Made by a program: the position numbers and the translations under genes
The notes under the pieces: model-generated
Databases searched by the model: none
What the model was told of the DNA's origin: nothing
What the model saw: only the letters and a program-made list of their open reading frames with translations
Source: an uncultured Clostridia bacterium
Lineage (GTDB): Bacteria > Bacillota > Clostridia > Oscillospirales > Oscillospiraceae
Direction of reading: 5' to 3'
Assembly: GCA_945948185.1 (NCBI GenBank)
Contig: CAMFAL010000003.1
Span: forward strand, 1-64,000
Length of the DNA: 64,000 nt
Part shown: positions 16,642 to 26,804 of the stretch, piece after piece
Layout: each line of letters starts with the position of its first letter
Position numbering within the stretch: the first letter of the stretch is position 1

Positions 16642-17268
16642 TTACTTGGAGTACAACTCGACGATGAGATGCTCCTCGATGGGAAGATCAATATCCTCAC
16701 GGGCAGGTTCTGCGATGACCTTGGCCACGTTGTTCTTGTCCATTTCCAGCCACTTGGGGACCACGCGGGAAGCGTTGGCCTCCAGGGAGCCCTTGAACTT
16801 ATCCAGGCTGCGGGAACCTTCCTTCAGCTCCACCACATCGCCGGTCTTCACCAGGTAGGAAGGAATGTTGACCTTCTTTCCGTTGACGGTGAAGTGGCCG
16901 TGCAGCACCAGCTGACGGGCCTCAGCGCGGCTCATGGCGAAACCCAGGCGATACACCACGTTGTCCAGACGGGTCTCCAGAATGGACAGCAGGTTCTCAC
17001 CGGTCATGCCAGCCTTCTTGTTGGCCATCTCGAAGTAGTCATGGAACTGGCTCTCCAGGACGCCATAATAGCGCTTGGCCTTCTGCTTCTCACGCAGCTG
17101 CAGGCCATACTCGCTCAGCTTCTTGTTTCTTGCATTGCCGTGCATGCCGGGAGCGTAACCACGACGCTCGATGGAGCACTTATCCGTGTAGCAGCGGTCG
17201 CCCTTCAGGAAGAGCTTCTGGCCTTCTCTGCGGCAAAGGCGGCAGACTGCGCCGGTATATCTTGCCAT
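16642..17268 (-). CDS. rpsD: 30S ribosomal protein S4
   Basis: 208 residues. The N-terminus carries CRLCRREG and [11 protein letters not shown], i.e. the cysteine-containing (zinc-type) S4 form, then the S4 RNA-binding domain ([21 protein letters not shown] in part). Primary 16S rRNA binder and translational fidelity factor. In Bacillus S4 represses its own separate mRNA; here the gene sits inside the alpha operon, as in other Clostridia. Confidence 0.97.
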   Translation of the reverse strand: MARYTGAVCRLCRREGQKLFLKGDRCYTDKCSIERRGYAPGMHGNARNKKLSEYGLQLREKQKAKRYYGVLESQFHDYFEMANKKAGMTGENLLSILETRLDNVVYRLGFAMSRAEARQLVLHGHFTVNGKKVNIPSYLVKTGDVVELKEGSRSLDKFKGSLEANASRVVPKWLEMDKNNVAKVIAEPAREDIDLPIEEHLIVELYSK

Positions 17269-17291
17269 ATTGCTTGTTACCTCCTCTTTTA

Positions 17292-17699
17292 TTACACGCG
17301 GCGACGCTTCGGGGGACGGCAGCCGTTGTGGGGAATGGGAGTGACGTCCTTAATCATGGTCACTTCCAGGCCCACGGCCTGCAGTGCGCGGATCGCAGCC
17401 TCGCGGCCCTGGCCGGGGCCCTTGACGAAGACCTCAACGGTCTTCAGGCCATGCTCCATCGCGGCGCGGGCAGCGGTCTCAGCCGCAGTCTGAGCAGCGA
17501 AGGGAGTGGACTTCTTGCTGCCGCGGAAACCCAGTCCGCCGGAGGAAGCCCAGGAAATGGCGTTGCCCTGGGTATCAGTGACAGTCACCATAGTGTTGTT
17601 GAAAGAAGAACGGATATGGACCTGACCACGCTCGATGTTCTTCTTTTCGCGGCGGCGGCGAATGACTTTCTTGCCGCCGGAAGCCTTAGCAGTTGCCAT
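17292..17699 (-). CDS. rpsK: 30S ribosomal protein S11
   Basis: 135 residues with the conserved [16 protein letters not shown] and [19 protein letters not shown]-type tail. Located between rpsM and rpsD; lies in the platform of the 30S subunit at the E site. Confidence 0.97.
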   Translation of the reverse strand: MATAKASGGKKVIRRRREKKNIERGQVHIRSSFNNTMVTVTDTQGNAISWASSGGLGFRGSKKSTPFAAQTAAETAARAAMEHGLKTVEVFVKGPGQGREAAIRALQAVGLEVTMIKDVTPIPHNGCRPPKRRRV

Positions 17700-17714
17700 G
17701 TTCGATCTCCTTCC

Positions 17715-18080
17715 TTACTTCTTCTTGTTAGCAATGGTCTTCTTGGGACCCTTGCGGGTTCTTGCGTTGGTCTTGCTGCGCTGGCCGCGGACGGGCAGGC
17801 CCTTGCGGTGACGCAGGCCGCGATAGCAGCCGATCTCGCTCAGACGCTTGATGTCCAGAGCGGTCTGGCGGCGCAGGTCACCCTCGACGACGTACTCGTC
17901 GATGGCGTCACGGAGCTTCTGCTCGTCAGCGTCGGACAGATCCTTCACGCGGGTGTCGGGGTCGACGCCAGTCTTCGCCAGGATATCCTTGGCGCTCTTT
18001 CTGCCAATGCCGTAGATATAGGTGAGGCCGATCTCGATACGCTTATCCTTCGGCAGGTCAATACCGGCAATACGTGCCAT
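17715..18080 (-). CDS. rpsM: 30S ribosomal protein S13
   Basis: 121 residues: [20 protein letters not shown], a helix-hairpin-helix region, [20 protein letters not shown] and a basic tail. Contacts tRNA and the inter-subunit bridge. First large gene of the alpha-operon part, 26 bases after rpmJ. Confidence 0.97.
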   Translation of the reverse strand: MARIAGIDLPKDKRIEIGLTYIYGIGRKSAKDILAKTGVDPDTRVKDLSDADEQKLRDAIDEYVVEGDLRRQTALDIKRLSEIGCYRGLRHRKGLPVRGQRSKTNARTRKGPKKTIANKKK

Positions 18081-18106
18081 ACTCTTAAAGCACCTCCAAT
18101 TAAATG

Positions 18107-18238
<132 letters not shown>

Positions 18239-18275
18239 TCAGCGGTTTCAAGTCATTTCTTTCGCCGGACACAGC

Positions 18276-18494
18276 TTACTTGCTGCGCCAGGTGATCCGG
18301 CCGCGGGTCAGATCGTACGGGGACATCTCCACCGTGACCTTGTCGCCGGGCAGAATCCTGATGAAATTCATTCTGAGTTTTCCGGAAATATGCGCCAGAA
18401 TCGTGTGTCCATTTCCAATGTCAACCTGGAACGTCGTGTTGGGCAGGGCTTCCACCACAACACCTTCCACTTCGATCATATCGGATTTTGCCAA
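18276..18494 (-). CDS. infA: Translation initiation factor IF-1
   Basis: 72 residues, full S1-like OB fold ([28 protein letters not shown] end). Occupies the A site during initiation. Stop of the KOW gene is 3 bases upstream, so they are coupled. Confidence 0.97.
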   Translation of the reverse strand: MAKSDMIEVEGVVVEALPNTTFQVDIGNGHTILAHISGKLRMNFIRILPGDKVTVEMSPYDLTRGRITWRSK

Positions 18495-18497
18495 ACG

Positions 18498-18782
18498 TTA
18501 TCCCTCCTGGTCCGGTTGGACTTCCTCGCGGCAGGCGGCGAGGGTCCTTCGAAGTTCACTGTTGGTGATCTTCTCGTTGCCTTTGATCTTTTCAGAAAGC
18601 CGGGTCTCCTCCGCCGACACAAACAGCACATGTCTGCGCTTCTTGCGCTTAGGGTTCTCCACCTTTCTGGATTTACCGTCCGCCAGCAGGAGGTACTCCC
18701 CCTCTGCCGCTAAAACGACAAAGAGCTTGCCCTTGTCCCTGCCGGCGTCGGATCGGACGATATTTGATTTTGCAATTTCCAT
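18498..18782 (-). CDS. KOW-domain RNA-binding protein (L14e-like)
   Basis: 94 residues. Begins with a KOW-like beta-strand region (SDAGRDKGKLFVVLAAEGEY, residues about 11-30) followed by NPKRKKRRHV and a helical acidic end. Small KOW proteins related to ribosomal L14e are regularly found between map and infA in Clostridia. Presumed to bind RNA or ribosomes; no specific role known to me. Confidence 0.8.
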   Translation of the reverse strand: MEIAKSNIVRSDAGRDKGKLFVVLAAEGEYLLLADGKSRKVENPKRKKRRHVLFVSAEETRLSEKIKGNEKITNSELRRTLAACREEVQPDQEG

Positions 18783-18792
18783 ACGTTTCCTC

Positions 18793-19545
18793 TCAAATGG
18801 CGGGGGCCGTCAGAATCTCGGGCTCGCCGTCGGTGATCAGGACCGTATTCTCATAGTGTGCCGCCCACTTACCGTCCAGCGTCCGGACGGTCCAGCCGTC
18901 AGGCATCAGGTTGATGGCAGCGCTGCCGGCGTTCACCATGGGTTCAATTGCAAGGGTCATGCCCCGCAGAAGCCGCGGTCCCCGGCCGGGATGGCCGTAG
19001 TTGGGGATCTCAGGCGACTCATGCATCTCGGCGCCGACACCATGGCCGACGTACTCCCGGACGATGGAGTAGCCGTGGCTTTCCACATAGGACTGAATGG
19101 CCGCAGAGATATCCTGCAGACGGTGCCCTTCCTTTGCGAACTTAATTCCCTCAAAAAAGCTCTGCCTGGTCACATCGATCAGTTCCTGTGCTTCCTTGGA
19201 AATCTGTCCGCAGGCAAAGGTCGCCGCGCAGTCACCGTGGAATCCTCCGATATAGGCACCCACATCCACGCTGACGATGTCGCCCTCCCGCAGCAACCGT
19301 TTACCGGGAATGCCGTGGATAACTTCGTCGTTGACGCTGATACAGGCGCTGGCCGGATAGCCGTGATAATGGAGGAAGGACGGGACCGCTCCCTGTTTGC
19401 GGATGAAATGCTCCACCGCGCGGTCGATCTCCTGGGTTGTTACGCCGGGTCTTACCATTTCCCCTGCCAAGGCACGGGCAGCCGCGGTAATTTTTCCGGC
19501 CCGACGCATCAAGTCGATCTCATGGGCAGATTTCAGCGTAATCAT
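18793..19545 (-). CDS. map: Methionine aminopeptidase, type I
   Basis: 250 residues, removes the initiator methionine from nascent proteins. Metal and catalytic residues are visible in HYHGYPASACISVNDEVIHGIP (part), VDVGAYIGGFHGDCAATF (part), GHGVGAEMHE, and EPMVNAG. No N-terminal zinc extension, so type Ia. Three bases from adk: coupled. Confidence 0.97.
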   Translation of the reverse strand: MITLKSAHEIDLMRRAGKITAAARALAGEMVRPGVTTQEIDRAVEHFIRKQGAVPSFLHYHGYPASACISVNDEVIHGIPGKRLLREGDIVSVDVGAYIGGFHGDCAATFACGQISKEAQELIDVTRQSFFEGIKFAKEGHRLQDISAAIQSYVESHGYSIVREYVGHGVGAEMHESPEIPNYGHPGRGPRLLRGMTLAIEPMVNAGSAAINLMPDGWTVRTLDGKWAAHYENTVLITDGEPEILTAPAI

Positions 19546-19549
19546 CGCT

Positions 19550-20182
19550 TCATCTCCCCAACGCGCGGAGGATGGCCTCAGAGGTCTCCGCCACAGTCGG
19601 CTGGTTCTCTACGGATTTCAGGAGGCCGCGCTTCGCATAGAAGTCCTTCAGGGGTTCGGTCTCCTGGTGATAGACCTCGAGGCGGTGCTTGACCGTCTCG
19701 GGTTCATCATCGTGACGCTGGATCAGTTTGCCGCCGCACTTATCGCAGATACCCTCCTGCTTGGGAGGCACAGCCACCAGATGGTAGCTGGCGCCGCAGT
19801 GCTCACAGACGCGGCGTCCGCTCATGCGCTCCATGATAACCTCGTCGGAGATTTCGATGGAGATGACATCGTCGAACACGATGCCGGCCTTCTCCAGGGA
19901 CTCAGCCTGGGCGATGGTGCGGGGCACGCCGTCCAGGATGTAGCCGTTCTTGCAGTCGTCCTCGGCCACCCGGTCATGGATAATGCCGATAATGACCTCG
20001 TCGGGCACAAGCTTGCCGGCCTTCATATAGGCCTCGGCCTGCTTGCCGGTCTCCGTGCCGGCCTTGATGGCAGCACGGAGCATGTTGCCCGTGGAGATGG
20101 TAGGGATGTCCAGCTCTTTACACAGGATATCGGCCTGTGTTCCCTTCCCGGCGCCGGGGGCGCCAAGCAGGATCAGTTTCAT
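19550..20182 (-). CDS. adk: Adenylate kinase (zinc-containing LID)
   Basis: 210 residues. P-loop GAPGAGKGTQ at residues 7-16; the LID carries four cysteines (CEHCG ... CDKCG, about 126-149) that bind structural zinc as in Bacillus. Converts AMP + ATP to 2 ADP. Sits between secY and map, the classic Firmicutes order. Confidence 0.97.
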   Translation of the reverse strand: MKLILLGAPGAGKGTQADILCKELDIPTISTGNMLRAAIKAGTETGKQAEAYMKAGKLVPDEVIIGIIHDRVAEDDCKNGYILDGVPRTIAQAESLEKAGIVFDDVISIEISDEVIMERMSGRRVCEHCGASYHLVAVPPKQEGICDKCGGKLIQRHDDEPETVKHRLEVYHQETEPLKDFYAKRGLLKSVENQPTVAETSEAILRALGR

Positions 20183-20198
20183 AAAACTGCCCTCTTTC

Positions 20199-21605
20199 TT
20201 ATTCCAGGAAGCCCTTGTACTGACGCATCAGCATCTGGGATTCCAGAGCCTTGACAGTCTCCAGCGCCACGCCGACCACGATGATGACGGAAGTACCGCC
20301 GATGGCCACGCTGCTGTTGCCGATGAGCTTGCCCGCGATCAGGGGGCAGATGGCCACGATACCCAGGTAGATGGCACCGAACAGGGTGATCTTGTTCAGG
20401 ACCTTCTTGATGAAGTCCACAGTGGGCTTGCCCGGACGGAAGCCGGGAATAAAGCCGCCCTGCTTCTTCAGGTTGTTGGCGATCTCAACGGGGTTGAACT
20501 GGATGCTGGAGTAGAAGTAGCTGAAGCCAATGATCATCACGAAGTACACCACCATATAGATGACGGACTTAGTGTCAATGGCCTGATAGATGGAGTAGGA
20601 CACGGTGCCCTTCTCGGGAACACCGATGAAGCTCCACACGGTAATGGGCAGAGAAGCAATGCTCTGGGCGAAAATGACGGGCAGAACGCCGGCCATGCTC
20701 ACCTTCATGGGCAGATTGCTGCTCTGGCCGCCGTACATCTTGCGGCCCACCTGACGCTTGGCGTACTGCACGGGGATGCGGCGCTCGGCGTCGTTGATGA
20801 AGACGATGAACACGATCAGAGCCAGGATACCCACCAGCAGCAGAATGATGCCCAAGGGGGAGATGGCGCTGTTCATAGTGGAGTCCACCATGGTCTGAAT
20901 CTGCTCTTCGCTGTAATAGGCGTAAGCCGCCTGATAGGAAGCCTTCAGCCCCTCAGCGGTGAGCGCGCCGGACCGGATGGAAGACCAGGTCTGGACGCCT
21001 TTGATCATACCGCTGATCATGCTGGGCACGCGGGCCACGATGCCGGCGAACAGGATGATGGAGATACCATTGCCCACGCCGAATTCATTGACCTGCTCAC
21101 CCATCCACATCACGAAGGAGGAGCCGGCGATTAGGGTCACAATGATGACCAGGGCGGGCCAGATGCCCTCAGCGCCGCTGGCCAACAGGTTGTAACGCTT
21201 GATCATGAAGTAGTAGCCCACAGCCTGCAGGATGGCGATGGCCACCGTGGTATAGCGGGTAATGGACTGAATCTTCTTCTTGCCCTCTTCGCCGCCGTCA
21301 CGGGCCAGCCGCTCCAGAGCGGGAATGGCCACAGTCAGCAGCTGGATGATGATGGAGCTGTTGATATAGGGCTGAATGCTCAGGGCAAATACCGTCGCCA
21401 TGGCGAAGGCTCCGCCGCTGATGGTGTTCAGCAGGCCGAAGTAGGTGCTGCCCATGGACTGCAGCTGCAGTGCCAGAGCACCCTTATCGATATAGGGAAC
21501 GGTGATGGCGTTGCCGATCCGGAAGATCAGCAGAATGAGGAGTGTAAAGATGATCTTCTTCCGCAGCTCAGGGATACCCCACGCCTTGCGAATCGTCTGG
21601 ATCAC
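20199..21605 (-). CDS. secY: Preprotein translocase subunit SecY
   Basis: 468 residues with ten predicted hydrophobic helices, starting MIQTIRKAWGIPELRKKI. Forms the protein-conducting channel used with SecA and SecG. It begins one base after the rplO stop, so translational coupling is likely. A somewhat long loop near 240-265 (SYQAAYAYYSEEQIQTMVDS) is larger than in E. coli but usual in this group. Confidence 0.97.
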   Translation of the reverse strand: MIQTIRKAWGIPELRKKIIFTLLILLIFRIGNAITVPYIDKGALALQLQSMGSTYFGLLNTISGGAFAMATVFALSIQPYINSSIIIQLLTVAIPALERLARDGGEEGKKKIQSITRYTTVAIAILQAVGYYFMIKRYNLLASGAEGIWPALVIIVTLIAGSSFVMWMGEQVNEFGVGNGISIILFAGIVARVPSMISGMIKGVQTWSSIRSGALTAEGLKASYQAAYAYYSEEQIQTMVDSTMNSAISPLGIILLLVGILALIVFIVFINDAERRIPVQYAKRQVGRKMYGGQSSNLPMKVSMAGVLPVIFAQSIASLPITVWSFIGVPEKGTVSYSIYQAIDTKSVIYMVVYFVMIIGFSYFYSSIQFNPVEIANNLKKQGGFIPGFRPGKPTVDFIKKVLNKITLFGAIYLGIVAICPLIAGKLIGNSSVAIGGTSVIIVVGVALETVKALESQMLMRQYKGFLE

Positions 21606-21606
21606 G

Positions 21607-22047
21607 TTACTTCACCTCTGCCTTTCCGCCTGCTGCCTCGATAGCCTCCTTGGCAGAAGCGGAGAAAGCAGAAGCCTCCACGTTGACCTTCTTGGTGACC
21701 TTGCCGTTACCCAGAACCTTGTAGCCATACTCACACTTGGAGAGGATGCCCTTGGCCAGCAGGGCCTCGGCGGTAACAGTCTCACCATCTTCGAACGCGT
21801 TCAGGGCGTTCAGGTTGATGATCTCCAGGGGCTTTGCAAAGATGTTGTTGAAGCCGCGCTTGGGGATACGGCGGGCCAGAGGCATCTGGCCGCCTTCGAA
21901 GCCAATGCGGATCTTGCCGCCGGAACGGGCCTTCTGGCCCTTGTGGCCGCGGCCGCCGGTCTTGCCGTTGCCGGAGCCAGCGCCCCGGCCCTTACGGTAG
22001 GCCTGACGGACAGAGCCCTCGGCGGGAGACAGTTCGCTCAGTTTCAT
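21607..22047 (-). CDS. rplO: 50S ribosomal protein L15
   Basis: 146 residues; glycine-rich N-terminal RNA-binding extension ([20 protein letters not shown]) and conserved [17 protein letters not shown]. Between rpmD and secY. Confidence 0.97.
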   Translation of the reverse strand: MKLSELSPAEGSVRQAYRKGRGAGSGNGKTGGRGHKGQKARSGGKIRIGFEGGQMPLARRIPKRGFNNIFAKPLEIINLNALNAFEDGETVTAEALLAKGILSKCEYGYKVLGNGKVTKKVNVEASAFSASAKEAIEAAGGKAEVK

Positions 22048-22061
22048 AATTCCGTGCCTCC

Positions 22062-22244
22062 TTACTTCACTTCAGTGACCTGCAGCAGATAGCCGATCTT
22101 GGCGATCTTGCCGCGGGTCTGGTCGTTGTCGGGCTGCACGGTGACGTCACCGATCTTGCGCAGGCCCAGGGAATTTGCGGTGGCAACCTGCTTCTCCAGG
22201 CGGCCATTCAGGCTCTTGACGAGCTTAATATTTAAGTTTGCCAT
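22062..22244 (-). CDS. rpmD: 50S ribosomal protein L30
   Basis: 60 residues from [12 protein letters not shown], preceded by AAGGAGGCGC; a longer in-frame start inside rpsE is not supported. Contains LGLRKIGD and GYLLQVTEV typical of the L30 fold. Confidence 0.96.
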   Translation of the reverse strand: MANLNIKLVKSLNGRLEKQVATANSLGLRKIGDVTVQPDNDQTRGKIAKIGYLLQVTEVK

Positions 22245-22257
22245 GTTCAGCGCCTCC

Positions 22258-22758
22258 TTAACCCACGATCTCTTCGACGCTCTTGCCGCGAATGCGGGCA
22301 ACCTCCTCGGGGCCACGCATGTTCTTCAGGCCCTGGAAAGCGGCGGCGACGACATTGTTGGGGTTGTTGGAACGCAGGCACTTGGTACGGATGTCCTTGA
22401 TGCCTGCGGCCTCGACGACGGCACGCACAGCGCCGCCGGCGATCACGCCGGTACCGGGGGCAGCGGGCTTCATCAGCACGCGGCCGGCACCAGCCTCACC
22501 GATGGTCTCATGAGGAACGGTAGTTCCGGACAGAGTCACGGTGATCATGTTCTTCTTGGCGGCCTCGATGCCCTTGCGGATAGCCTCGGGGACTTCGGCG
22601 GCCTTGCCCAGGCCGTAGCCGACCTTGCCCTTACCGTCGCCAACGACGACCAGGGCGGAGAACTTCATAACACGGCCACCCTTCACCGTCTTGGAAACAC
22701 GGTTCAGGTACACGACCTTCTCGATATACTCGCTCTGCTCTCTTTCAAATCTAGGCAT
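22258..22758 (-). CDS. rpsE: 30S ribosomal protein S5
   Basis: 166 residues with the double-stranded-RNA-like S5 domain ([19 protein letters not shown]) and C-terminal [20 protein letters not shown]. Fidelity protein at the decoding-centre side of 30S. Confidence 0.97.
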   Translation of the reverse strand: MPRFEREQSEYIEKVVYLNRVSKTVKGGRVMKFSALVVVGDGKGKVGYGLGKAAEVPEAIRKGIEAAKKNMITVTLSGTTVPHETIGEAGAGRVLMKPAAPGTGVIAGGAVRAVVEAAGIKDIRTKCLRSNNPNNVVAAAFQGLKNMRGPEEVARIRGKSVEEIVG

Positions 22759-22777
22759 TGTTATCGTTCCTCCTTCC

Positions 22778-23137
22778 TTAGAAATTCAGGCCGCCTTCGC
22801 GGGCGCCCTCGGCCAGAGCCTTCACACGGCCGTGGTACAGGTAACCGCCGCGGTCAAAGACTACGTTCTCGATACCCTTGGCCTTGGCGCGCTCGGCAAC
22901 CAGCTTGCCAACAGCGGTAGCAGCGGCAACGTTGCCGCCGTAACCTTCGATGGCCTTGTCCAGGGAAGAAGCGGAAGCCAGGGTCACGCCGTTGACATCG
23001 TCGATGACCTGGGCGTAGATGTTGGCTTCGCTGCGGAACACATTCAGACGCGGCATCTTGGGAGTGCCGGAAATCTTGGCGCGGACGCGCTTGTGGCGCT
23101 TCAGACGCTGAGCGTTGGTATTGGGTCTCTTAATCAT
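22778..23137 (-). CDS. rplR: 50S ribosomal protein L18
   Basis: 119 residues; [12 protein letters not shown] and [19 protein letters not shown]-terminal [23 protein letters not shown] in part. Binds 5S rRNA with L5. Confidence 0.97.
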   Translation of the reverse strand: MIKRPNTNAQRLKRHKRVRAKISGTPKMPRLNVFRSEANIYAQVIDDVNGVTLASASSLDKAIEGYGGNVAAATAVGKLVAERAKAKGIENVVFDRGGYLYHGRVKALAEGAREGGLNF

Positions 23138-23151
23138 ATCGGCACACCTCC

Positions 23152-23697
23152 TTACTTCTTAGCGCCGGTCTTACCCACCTTACGGCGGATAACTTCGTCA
23201 GTATACTTGATACCCTTGCCCTTATAAGGCTCGGGGGGACGCTTCTCGCGGATCTCAGCGGCAAACTGACCGACAGTCTGCTTGTCGCAGCCGCTGACCA
23301 CGATTTTATTGGGACCGGGGACATCGATGGTGATACCCTCGATCTCAGGAACGATCACCTGATGAGAGAAGCCCAGGTTCATGACCAGGTTCTTGCCCTC
23401 CTTGGCAACACGGTAACCGACGCCGTTGACGTCCAGCTCCTTCTTGAAACCGTCGGTCACGCCGACGATCATGTTGTGGAGCAGAGTACGGGTCAGGCCG
23501 TGCAGGCTGCGGTGCAGCTTGTCATCGGAAGGACGCTCCACGGTGATCGTGTTGCCTTCCTGCTTAATAATCATTTCCGCGCGCAGAGCACGGGTCAGCT
23601 CGCCCTTAGGTCCCTTCACGGTGACCACGTTGCCGTCGGCCACGTTCACGGTAACACCGGCGGGAACGGTAATGGGCATTCTGCCAATTCTAGACAT
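23152..23697 (-). CDS. rplF: 50S ribosomal protein L6
   Basis: 181 residues in two L6 repeats; starts [17 protein letters not shown] and ends [19 protein letters not shown]. Located beside the factor-binding site. Confidence 0.97.
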   Translation of the reverse strand: MSRIGRMPITVPAGVTVNVADGNVVTVKGPKGELTRALRAEMIIKQEGNTITVERPSDDKLHRSLHGLTRTLLHNMIVGVTDGFKKELDVNGVGYRVAKEGKNLVMNLGFSHQVIVPEIEGITIDVPGPNKIVVSGCDKQTVGQFAAEIREKRPPEPYKGKGIKYTDEVIRRKVGKTGAKK

Positions 23698-23712
23698 TGT
23701 TAAATACCCTCC

Positions 23713-24111
23713 TTACCAGACGAATGCCAGGACCTCGCCGCCGACATGCAGCTCGCGAGCCTTCTTGTCGGTCATGACGCCCTTGGACGTAGAGATGATT
23801 GCGATACCCAGGCCACGCAGAACGCGGGGCAGCTCATCGGCGCCCACATAGACGCGCAGGCCGGGCTTGGAAACGCGGCGCAGACCGGTGATGACCTTCT
23901 CTTTGCCGGCGTTGTACTTCAGAGTGATGTGGATCATGCCCTGGAGGCCGTCGTCCACCACGGTGAAGTTCTTGATGTAGCCCTCGTCCAGCAGGATCTG
24001 AGCAATGCTCTTCTTCATGTTGGAAGCGGGAACATCAACGGTGTCGTGCTTGGCACTGTTGGCGTTGCGGATGCGGGTCAGCATATCCGCAACAGGATCG
24101 GTGATATGCAT
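23713..24111 (-). CDS. rpsH: 30S ribosomal protein S8
   Basis: 132 residues: [18 protein letters not shown] and C-terminal [22 protein letters not shown] (part). Central-domain 16S binder; in E. coli S8 also represses the spc mRNA. ATG preceded by AGGAGG. Uniquely for this operon it is preceded by a 314-base non-coding leader with its own promoter. Confidence 0.97.
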   Translation of the reverse strand: MHITDPVADMLTRIRNANSAKHDTVDVPASNMKKSIAQILLDEGYIKNFTVVDDGLQGMIHITLKYNAGKEKVITGLRRVSKPGLRVYVGADELPRVLRGLGIAIISTSKGVMTDKKARELHVGGEVLAFVW

Positions 24112-24358
24112 GGTTAAATCCTCCTATTTTAGAGTTGCGGTCCGATGGACCGCTGCGGCAGCGAGGTATCATGGCCAATGGGGTAGTCTGCTCGCGCATG
24201 TGTGCCCAATTGGTCATGACCTTTCGCCATCCGATTATCACCTAAAGCCCCATATCAAAGGCTTTTGGTTACAAAAAAGTTAGGTCGCCAGCTCCTGTTT
24301 CGTGAGAAAACATTTCTGAACATGGCGCAGTGGGCACATTTCCGTAGAAATGTCCCAC
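24112..24358 (-). promoter_or_regulatory. Structured 5' leader RNA of rpsH (candidate r-protein leader)
   Basis: The 314 bases between rpsZ and rpsH hold no gene. From the predicted start near 24358 the RNA opens with a stem GTGGGACATTTC-TACG-GAAATGTGCCCAC (24330-24358) capped by a C(UACG)G tetraloop. Further stems: AAAGCC/GGCTTT near 24245-24270, a long paired region 24165-24221 (CCAAT/ATTGG core with flanking GGG/CCC and CATG), CGCTGC/GCAGCG and GCGGTCC-ATC-GGACCGC at 24137-24153, then the ribosome site. No intrinsic terminator seen. I do not recognise a known family; autoregulation, for example by S8, is a hypothesis. Confidence 0.6.
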
Positions 24359-24364
24359 TTTTCT

Positions 24365-24393
24365 AGCGTACCAGAAGAACCGCAGTTCGTCAA
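24365..24393 (-). promoter_or_regulatory. Internal promoter for rpsH and downstream spc genes
   Basis: Minus strand TTGACG, 17 bases, TACGCT, inside the rpsZ-rpsH gap. Would start transcription near 24358, at the base of the first hairpin. Confidence 0.6.
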
Positions 24394-24425
24394 GTATTTT
24401 TCGCTGCGCCAATTCAATTTTTTTC

Positions 24426-24611
24426 TTAGAAAGAAGCCTTGCGGACACCGGGGATCTCGCCCTTGTAGGCCAGCTCCCGGAAGCAGATACGGCAGACACC
24501 GTAGTCACGCAGGTAAGCGTGGGGGCGGCCGCAGAGCTTGCAGCGGTTGTACTTGCGAGTGGAGAACTTCGCGGGGGCCTGCTGCTTCAGGATCATAGAT
24601 TTCTTAGCCAT
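24426..24611 (-). CDS. rpsZ: 30S ribosomal protein S14, zinc type
   Basis: 61 residues with CKLCGRPH and CRICF, the four-cysteine zinc site of the short Z-type S14 (rpsN1-type). Start [13 protein letters not shown] with a good ribosome site. The product is complete; followed by the unusual leader before rpsH. Confidence 0.96.
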   Translation of the reverse strand: MAKKSMILKQQAPAKFSTRKYNRCKLCGRPHAYLRDYGVCRICFRELAYKGEIPGVRKASF

Positions 24612-24625
24612 TCTTCTCTTCCTCC

Positions 24626-25165
24626 TTAGCGGGCGAAGGGAGCGCCGACCTGCTTCAGCAGCTCGCGGGCCTCTTCATCGGTTTCAGCAGTGGTGCAGAT
24701 GACCACGTCCATGCCGCGGATCTTGTCGATCTTGTCGTACTCGATCTCGGGGAAGATCAGCTGCTCCTTGATGCCCAGGGCATAGTTGCCGCGGCCGTCA
24801 AAGGAGTTGGGGTTGATGCCCTGGAAGTCACGGACACGGGGCAGAGCCACGTTGAACAGACGGTCCAGGAACTCCCACATCTTGTCGCCGCGGAGAGTGA
24901 CCTTGGCGCCGATGGGCATGTCCTCACGCAGCTTGAAGTTAGCGATGGACTTGCGGGCCTTGGTGATGATGGGCTTCTGGCCGGTGATCTTGGCCAGGTC
25001 GCCGACAACGTTCTCCAGGACCTTGGAGTTTTCACGAGCCTCGCCGCAGCCCACGTTCACGACCACCTTGTCGATCTTGGGAATCTGCATGACGCTCTTG
25101 TAGCCGAACTGCTTCATCAGAGCGGGTGCGACTTCGGCATTGTACAGTTCTTTCATTCTAGCCAT
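24626..25165 (-). CDS. rplE: 50S ribosomal protein L5
   Basis: 179 residues: [20 protein letters not shown], conserved [15 protein letters not shown] and [16 protein letters not shown]. Binds 5S rRNA and contacts P-site tRNA. Confidence 0.97.
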   Translation of the reverse strand: MARMKELYNAEVAPALMKQFGYKSVMQIPKIDKVVVNVGCGEARENSKVLENVVGDLAKITGQKPIITKARKSIANFKLREDMPIGAKVTLRGDKMWEFLDRLFNVALPRVRDFQGINPNSFDGRGNYALGIKEQLIFPEIEYDKIDKIRGMDVVICTTAETDEEARELLKQVGAPFAR

Positions 25166-25185
25166 GTTTGCCTTACGCTCCTTTC

Positions 25186-25497
25186 TTACAGCTCAGCGCC
25201 GCAGTGCTTGCACACACGGGTCTTCTTGCCGCCCTCAACCTTGTTAGCAACGCGGGTAGCCTTGCTGCACTTGGGGCAGACCACCTGCACCTTGCAGGCG
25301 GCGATGGCAGCCTCGCGCTTGACGATGCCGCCCTCCTCGCCCTGACGGCGAGGCTTGACGTGGCAGGTCACCATATTGATGCCTTCCACAACGACCTTCA
25401 GGGAGCCGGGAACGGTGCCCAGCACCTTGCCCTGCTTACCCTTGTCCTTACCGGACAGGACGACAACGGTATCGCCCTTCTTCACGTTCATAGCCAT
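25186..25497 (-). CDS. rplX: 50S ribosomal protein L24
   Basis: 103 residues, KOW motif [20 protein letters not shown] near the N-terminus. The C-terminal half has two CxxC pairs (CPKCSK, CKHCG), a likely zinc site seen in some clostridial L24. Early 23S rRNA assembly initiator. Confidence 0.97.
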   Translation of the reverse strand: MAMNVKKGDTVVVLSGKDKGKQGKVLGTVPGSLKVVVEGINMVTCHVKPRRQGEEGGIVKREAAIAACKVQVVCPKCSKATRVANKVEGGKKTRVCKHCGAEL

Positions 25498-25512
25498 TAC
25501 TCGTTGCCCTCC

Positions 25513-25881
25513 TTAAATGACTTCGGGGGCGAGGGACAGGATCTTCATGTAATCCTTGTCACGCAGCTCGCGAGCCACAGGCCCAAAGATACGGGTACCT
25601 CTGGGGTTGTGGTCGTCCTTGATCAAGACGGCGGCGTTGTCGTCAAAGCGGACATAGGTGCCGTCGTTACGGCGGACGCCCTTGGCGCTGCGGACGATAA
25701 CGGCCTTCACGACCTCGCCCTTCTTCACGGTGCCGCCGGGAGTGGACTTGCGGACGGAAGCAACAATCACATCACCGATGTTGCCGAACTTCCGGCCGGA
25801 ACCGCCCAAAACGCGGATGCACTTGATCTCCTTGGCGCCGGTATTATCGGCGACTTTCAGATAAGACTCCTGCTGAATCAT
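25513..25881 (-). CDS. rplN: 50S ribosomal protein L14
   Basis: 122 residues, [20 protein letters not shown] start and [20 protein letters not shown] end, both highly conserved. Lies at the subunit interface; target of RsfS silencing. Confidence 0.98.
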   Translation of the reverse strand: MIQQESYLKVADNTGAKEIKCIRVLGGSGRKFGNIGDVIVASVRKSTPGGTVKKGEVVKAVIVRSAKGVRRNDGTYVRFDDNAAVLIKDDHNPRGTRIFGPVARELRDKDYMKILSLAPEVI

Positions 25882-25895
25882 ACTTCGGCACCTCC

Positions 25896-26162
25896 TTACT
25901 TCGCTTTTTCAATGATTTCGACCACGCGCCAACGCTTGTCCTTGGACAGGGGGCGGGTCTCCATCACCTTGACGGTATCGCCGATGCCGCAGGCATTCTG
26001 CTCGTCATGAGCCTTCAGCTTGTAGGTACGGCCGACGATCTTCTTATACAGAGGATGGGCGACGCGGTCTTCGATAGCGACGACCACGGTCTTGTCCATC
26101 TTGTCGGAAACAACCTTGCCAACGCGGGTCTTCCGGGAGGAAGTTCTGATTTCTTCGTTCAT
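25896..26162 (-). CDS. rpsQ: 30S ribosomal protein S17
   Basis: 88 residues, OB fold with [17 protein letters not shown] and [16 protein letters not shown]. 16S rRNA 5'-domain binder. Confidence 0.97.
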   Translation of the reverse strand: MNEEIRTSSRKTRVGKVVSDKMDKTVVVAIEDRVAHPLYKKIVGRTYKLKAHDEQNACGIGDTVKVMETRPLSKDKRWRVVEIIEKAK

Positions 26163-26179
26163 GTTCGCTTACCTCCTTC

Positions 26180-26380
26180 TTACTGCTTGTCGGAAGCGGC
26201 GAGCTCCGCCAGCACGGTCTTGACTCGGGCAATGTCGTGCTTGGTCTCGCGGATCTTCACGGGGTTATCCAGCTGATTGGTAGCGTGCTGCATACGCAGA
26301 TAGAACAGGTCCTTCTTCAGGCCGGCCAGCTTCTCATTCAGCTGCTCGGGGGTCATCTTACGGATTTCACTTGCCTTCAT
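26180..26380 (-). CDS. rpmC: 50S ribosomal protein L29
   Basis: 66 residues from MKASEIRKMTPEQL (start after the rplP stop, TAAGATG arrangement; longer in-frame reading inside rplP rejected). Two-helix protein near the exit tunnel, docking site for SRP and trigger factor. Confidence 0.96.
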   Translation of the reverse strand: MKASEIRKMTPEQLNEKLAGLKKDLFYLRMQHATNQLDNPVKIRETKHDIARVKTVLAELAASDKQ

Positions 26381-26381
26381 C

Positions 26382-26804
26382 TTACTCACCTGCTTCCTCG
26401 GTGCGGGCGATGATCTTCGTCTTGATGGGCAGCTTGTGGCTGGCCAGACGCAGCGCCTCGCGGGCAACTTCTTCGGGAACGCCGGCGATCTCAAACATGA
26501 CACGGCCGGGCTTCACAACGGCAACCCAGTACTCGGGGTTACCTTTACCGGAACCCATACGGGAGTCGGCAGCTCTCATGGTAACGGACTTATCGGGGAA
26601 AATCTTGATCCAGACCTGACCGCCACGCTTGGTGTAACGGGTCATGGCAATACGGGCAGCCTCGATCTGGTTGCTCTTGATCCAGCCGGGCTCCTCAGCC
26701 ACCAGGCCATACTCGCCGTAAGCGACGGTGTTGCCGCGGGTGGCCTTACCAGTCATACGACCGCGCTGCATGCGGCGGTACTTGACTCTCTTAGGCATTA
26801 ACAT
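26382..26804 (-). CDS. rplP: 50S ribosomal protein L16
   Basis: 140 residues; [20 protein letters not shown], then [16 protein letters not shown] and the conserved loop [18 protein letters not shown]. The start codon overlaps the rpsC stop as TAATG. The ribosome site fits the first ATG; initiation two codons later is possible. Confidence 0.97.
   Translation of the reverse strand: MLMPKRVKYRRMQRGRMTGKATRGNTVAYGEYGLVAEEPGWIKSNQIEAARIAMTRYTKRGGQVWIKIFPDKSVTMRAADSRMGSGKGNPEYWVAVVKPGRVMFEIAGVPEEVAREALRLASHKLPIKTKIIARTEEAGE

Noticed and set aside
15631-17493. Plus-strand open frames of up to 620 codons within the ribosomal cluster
   Set aside because: Antisense shadows of rpoA, rpsD and rpsK.
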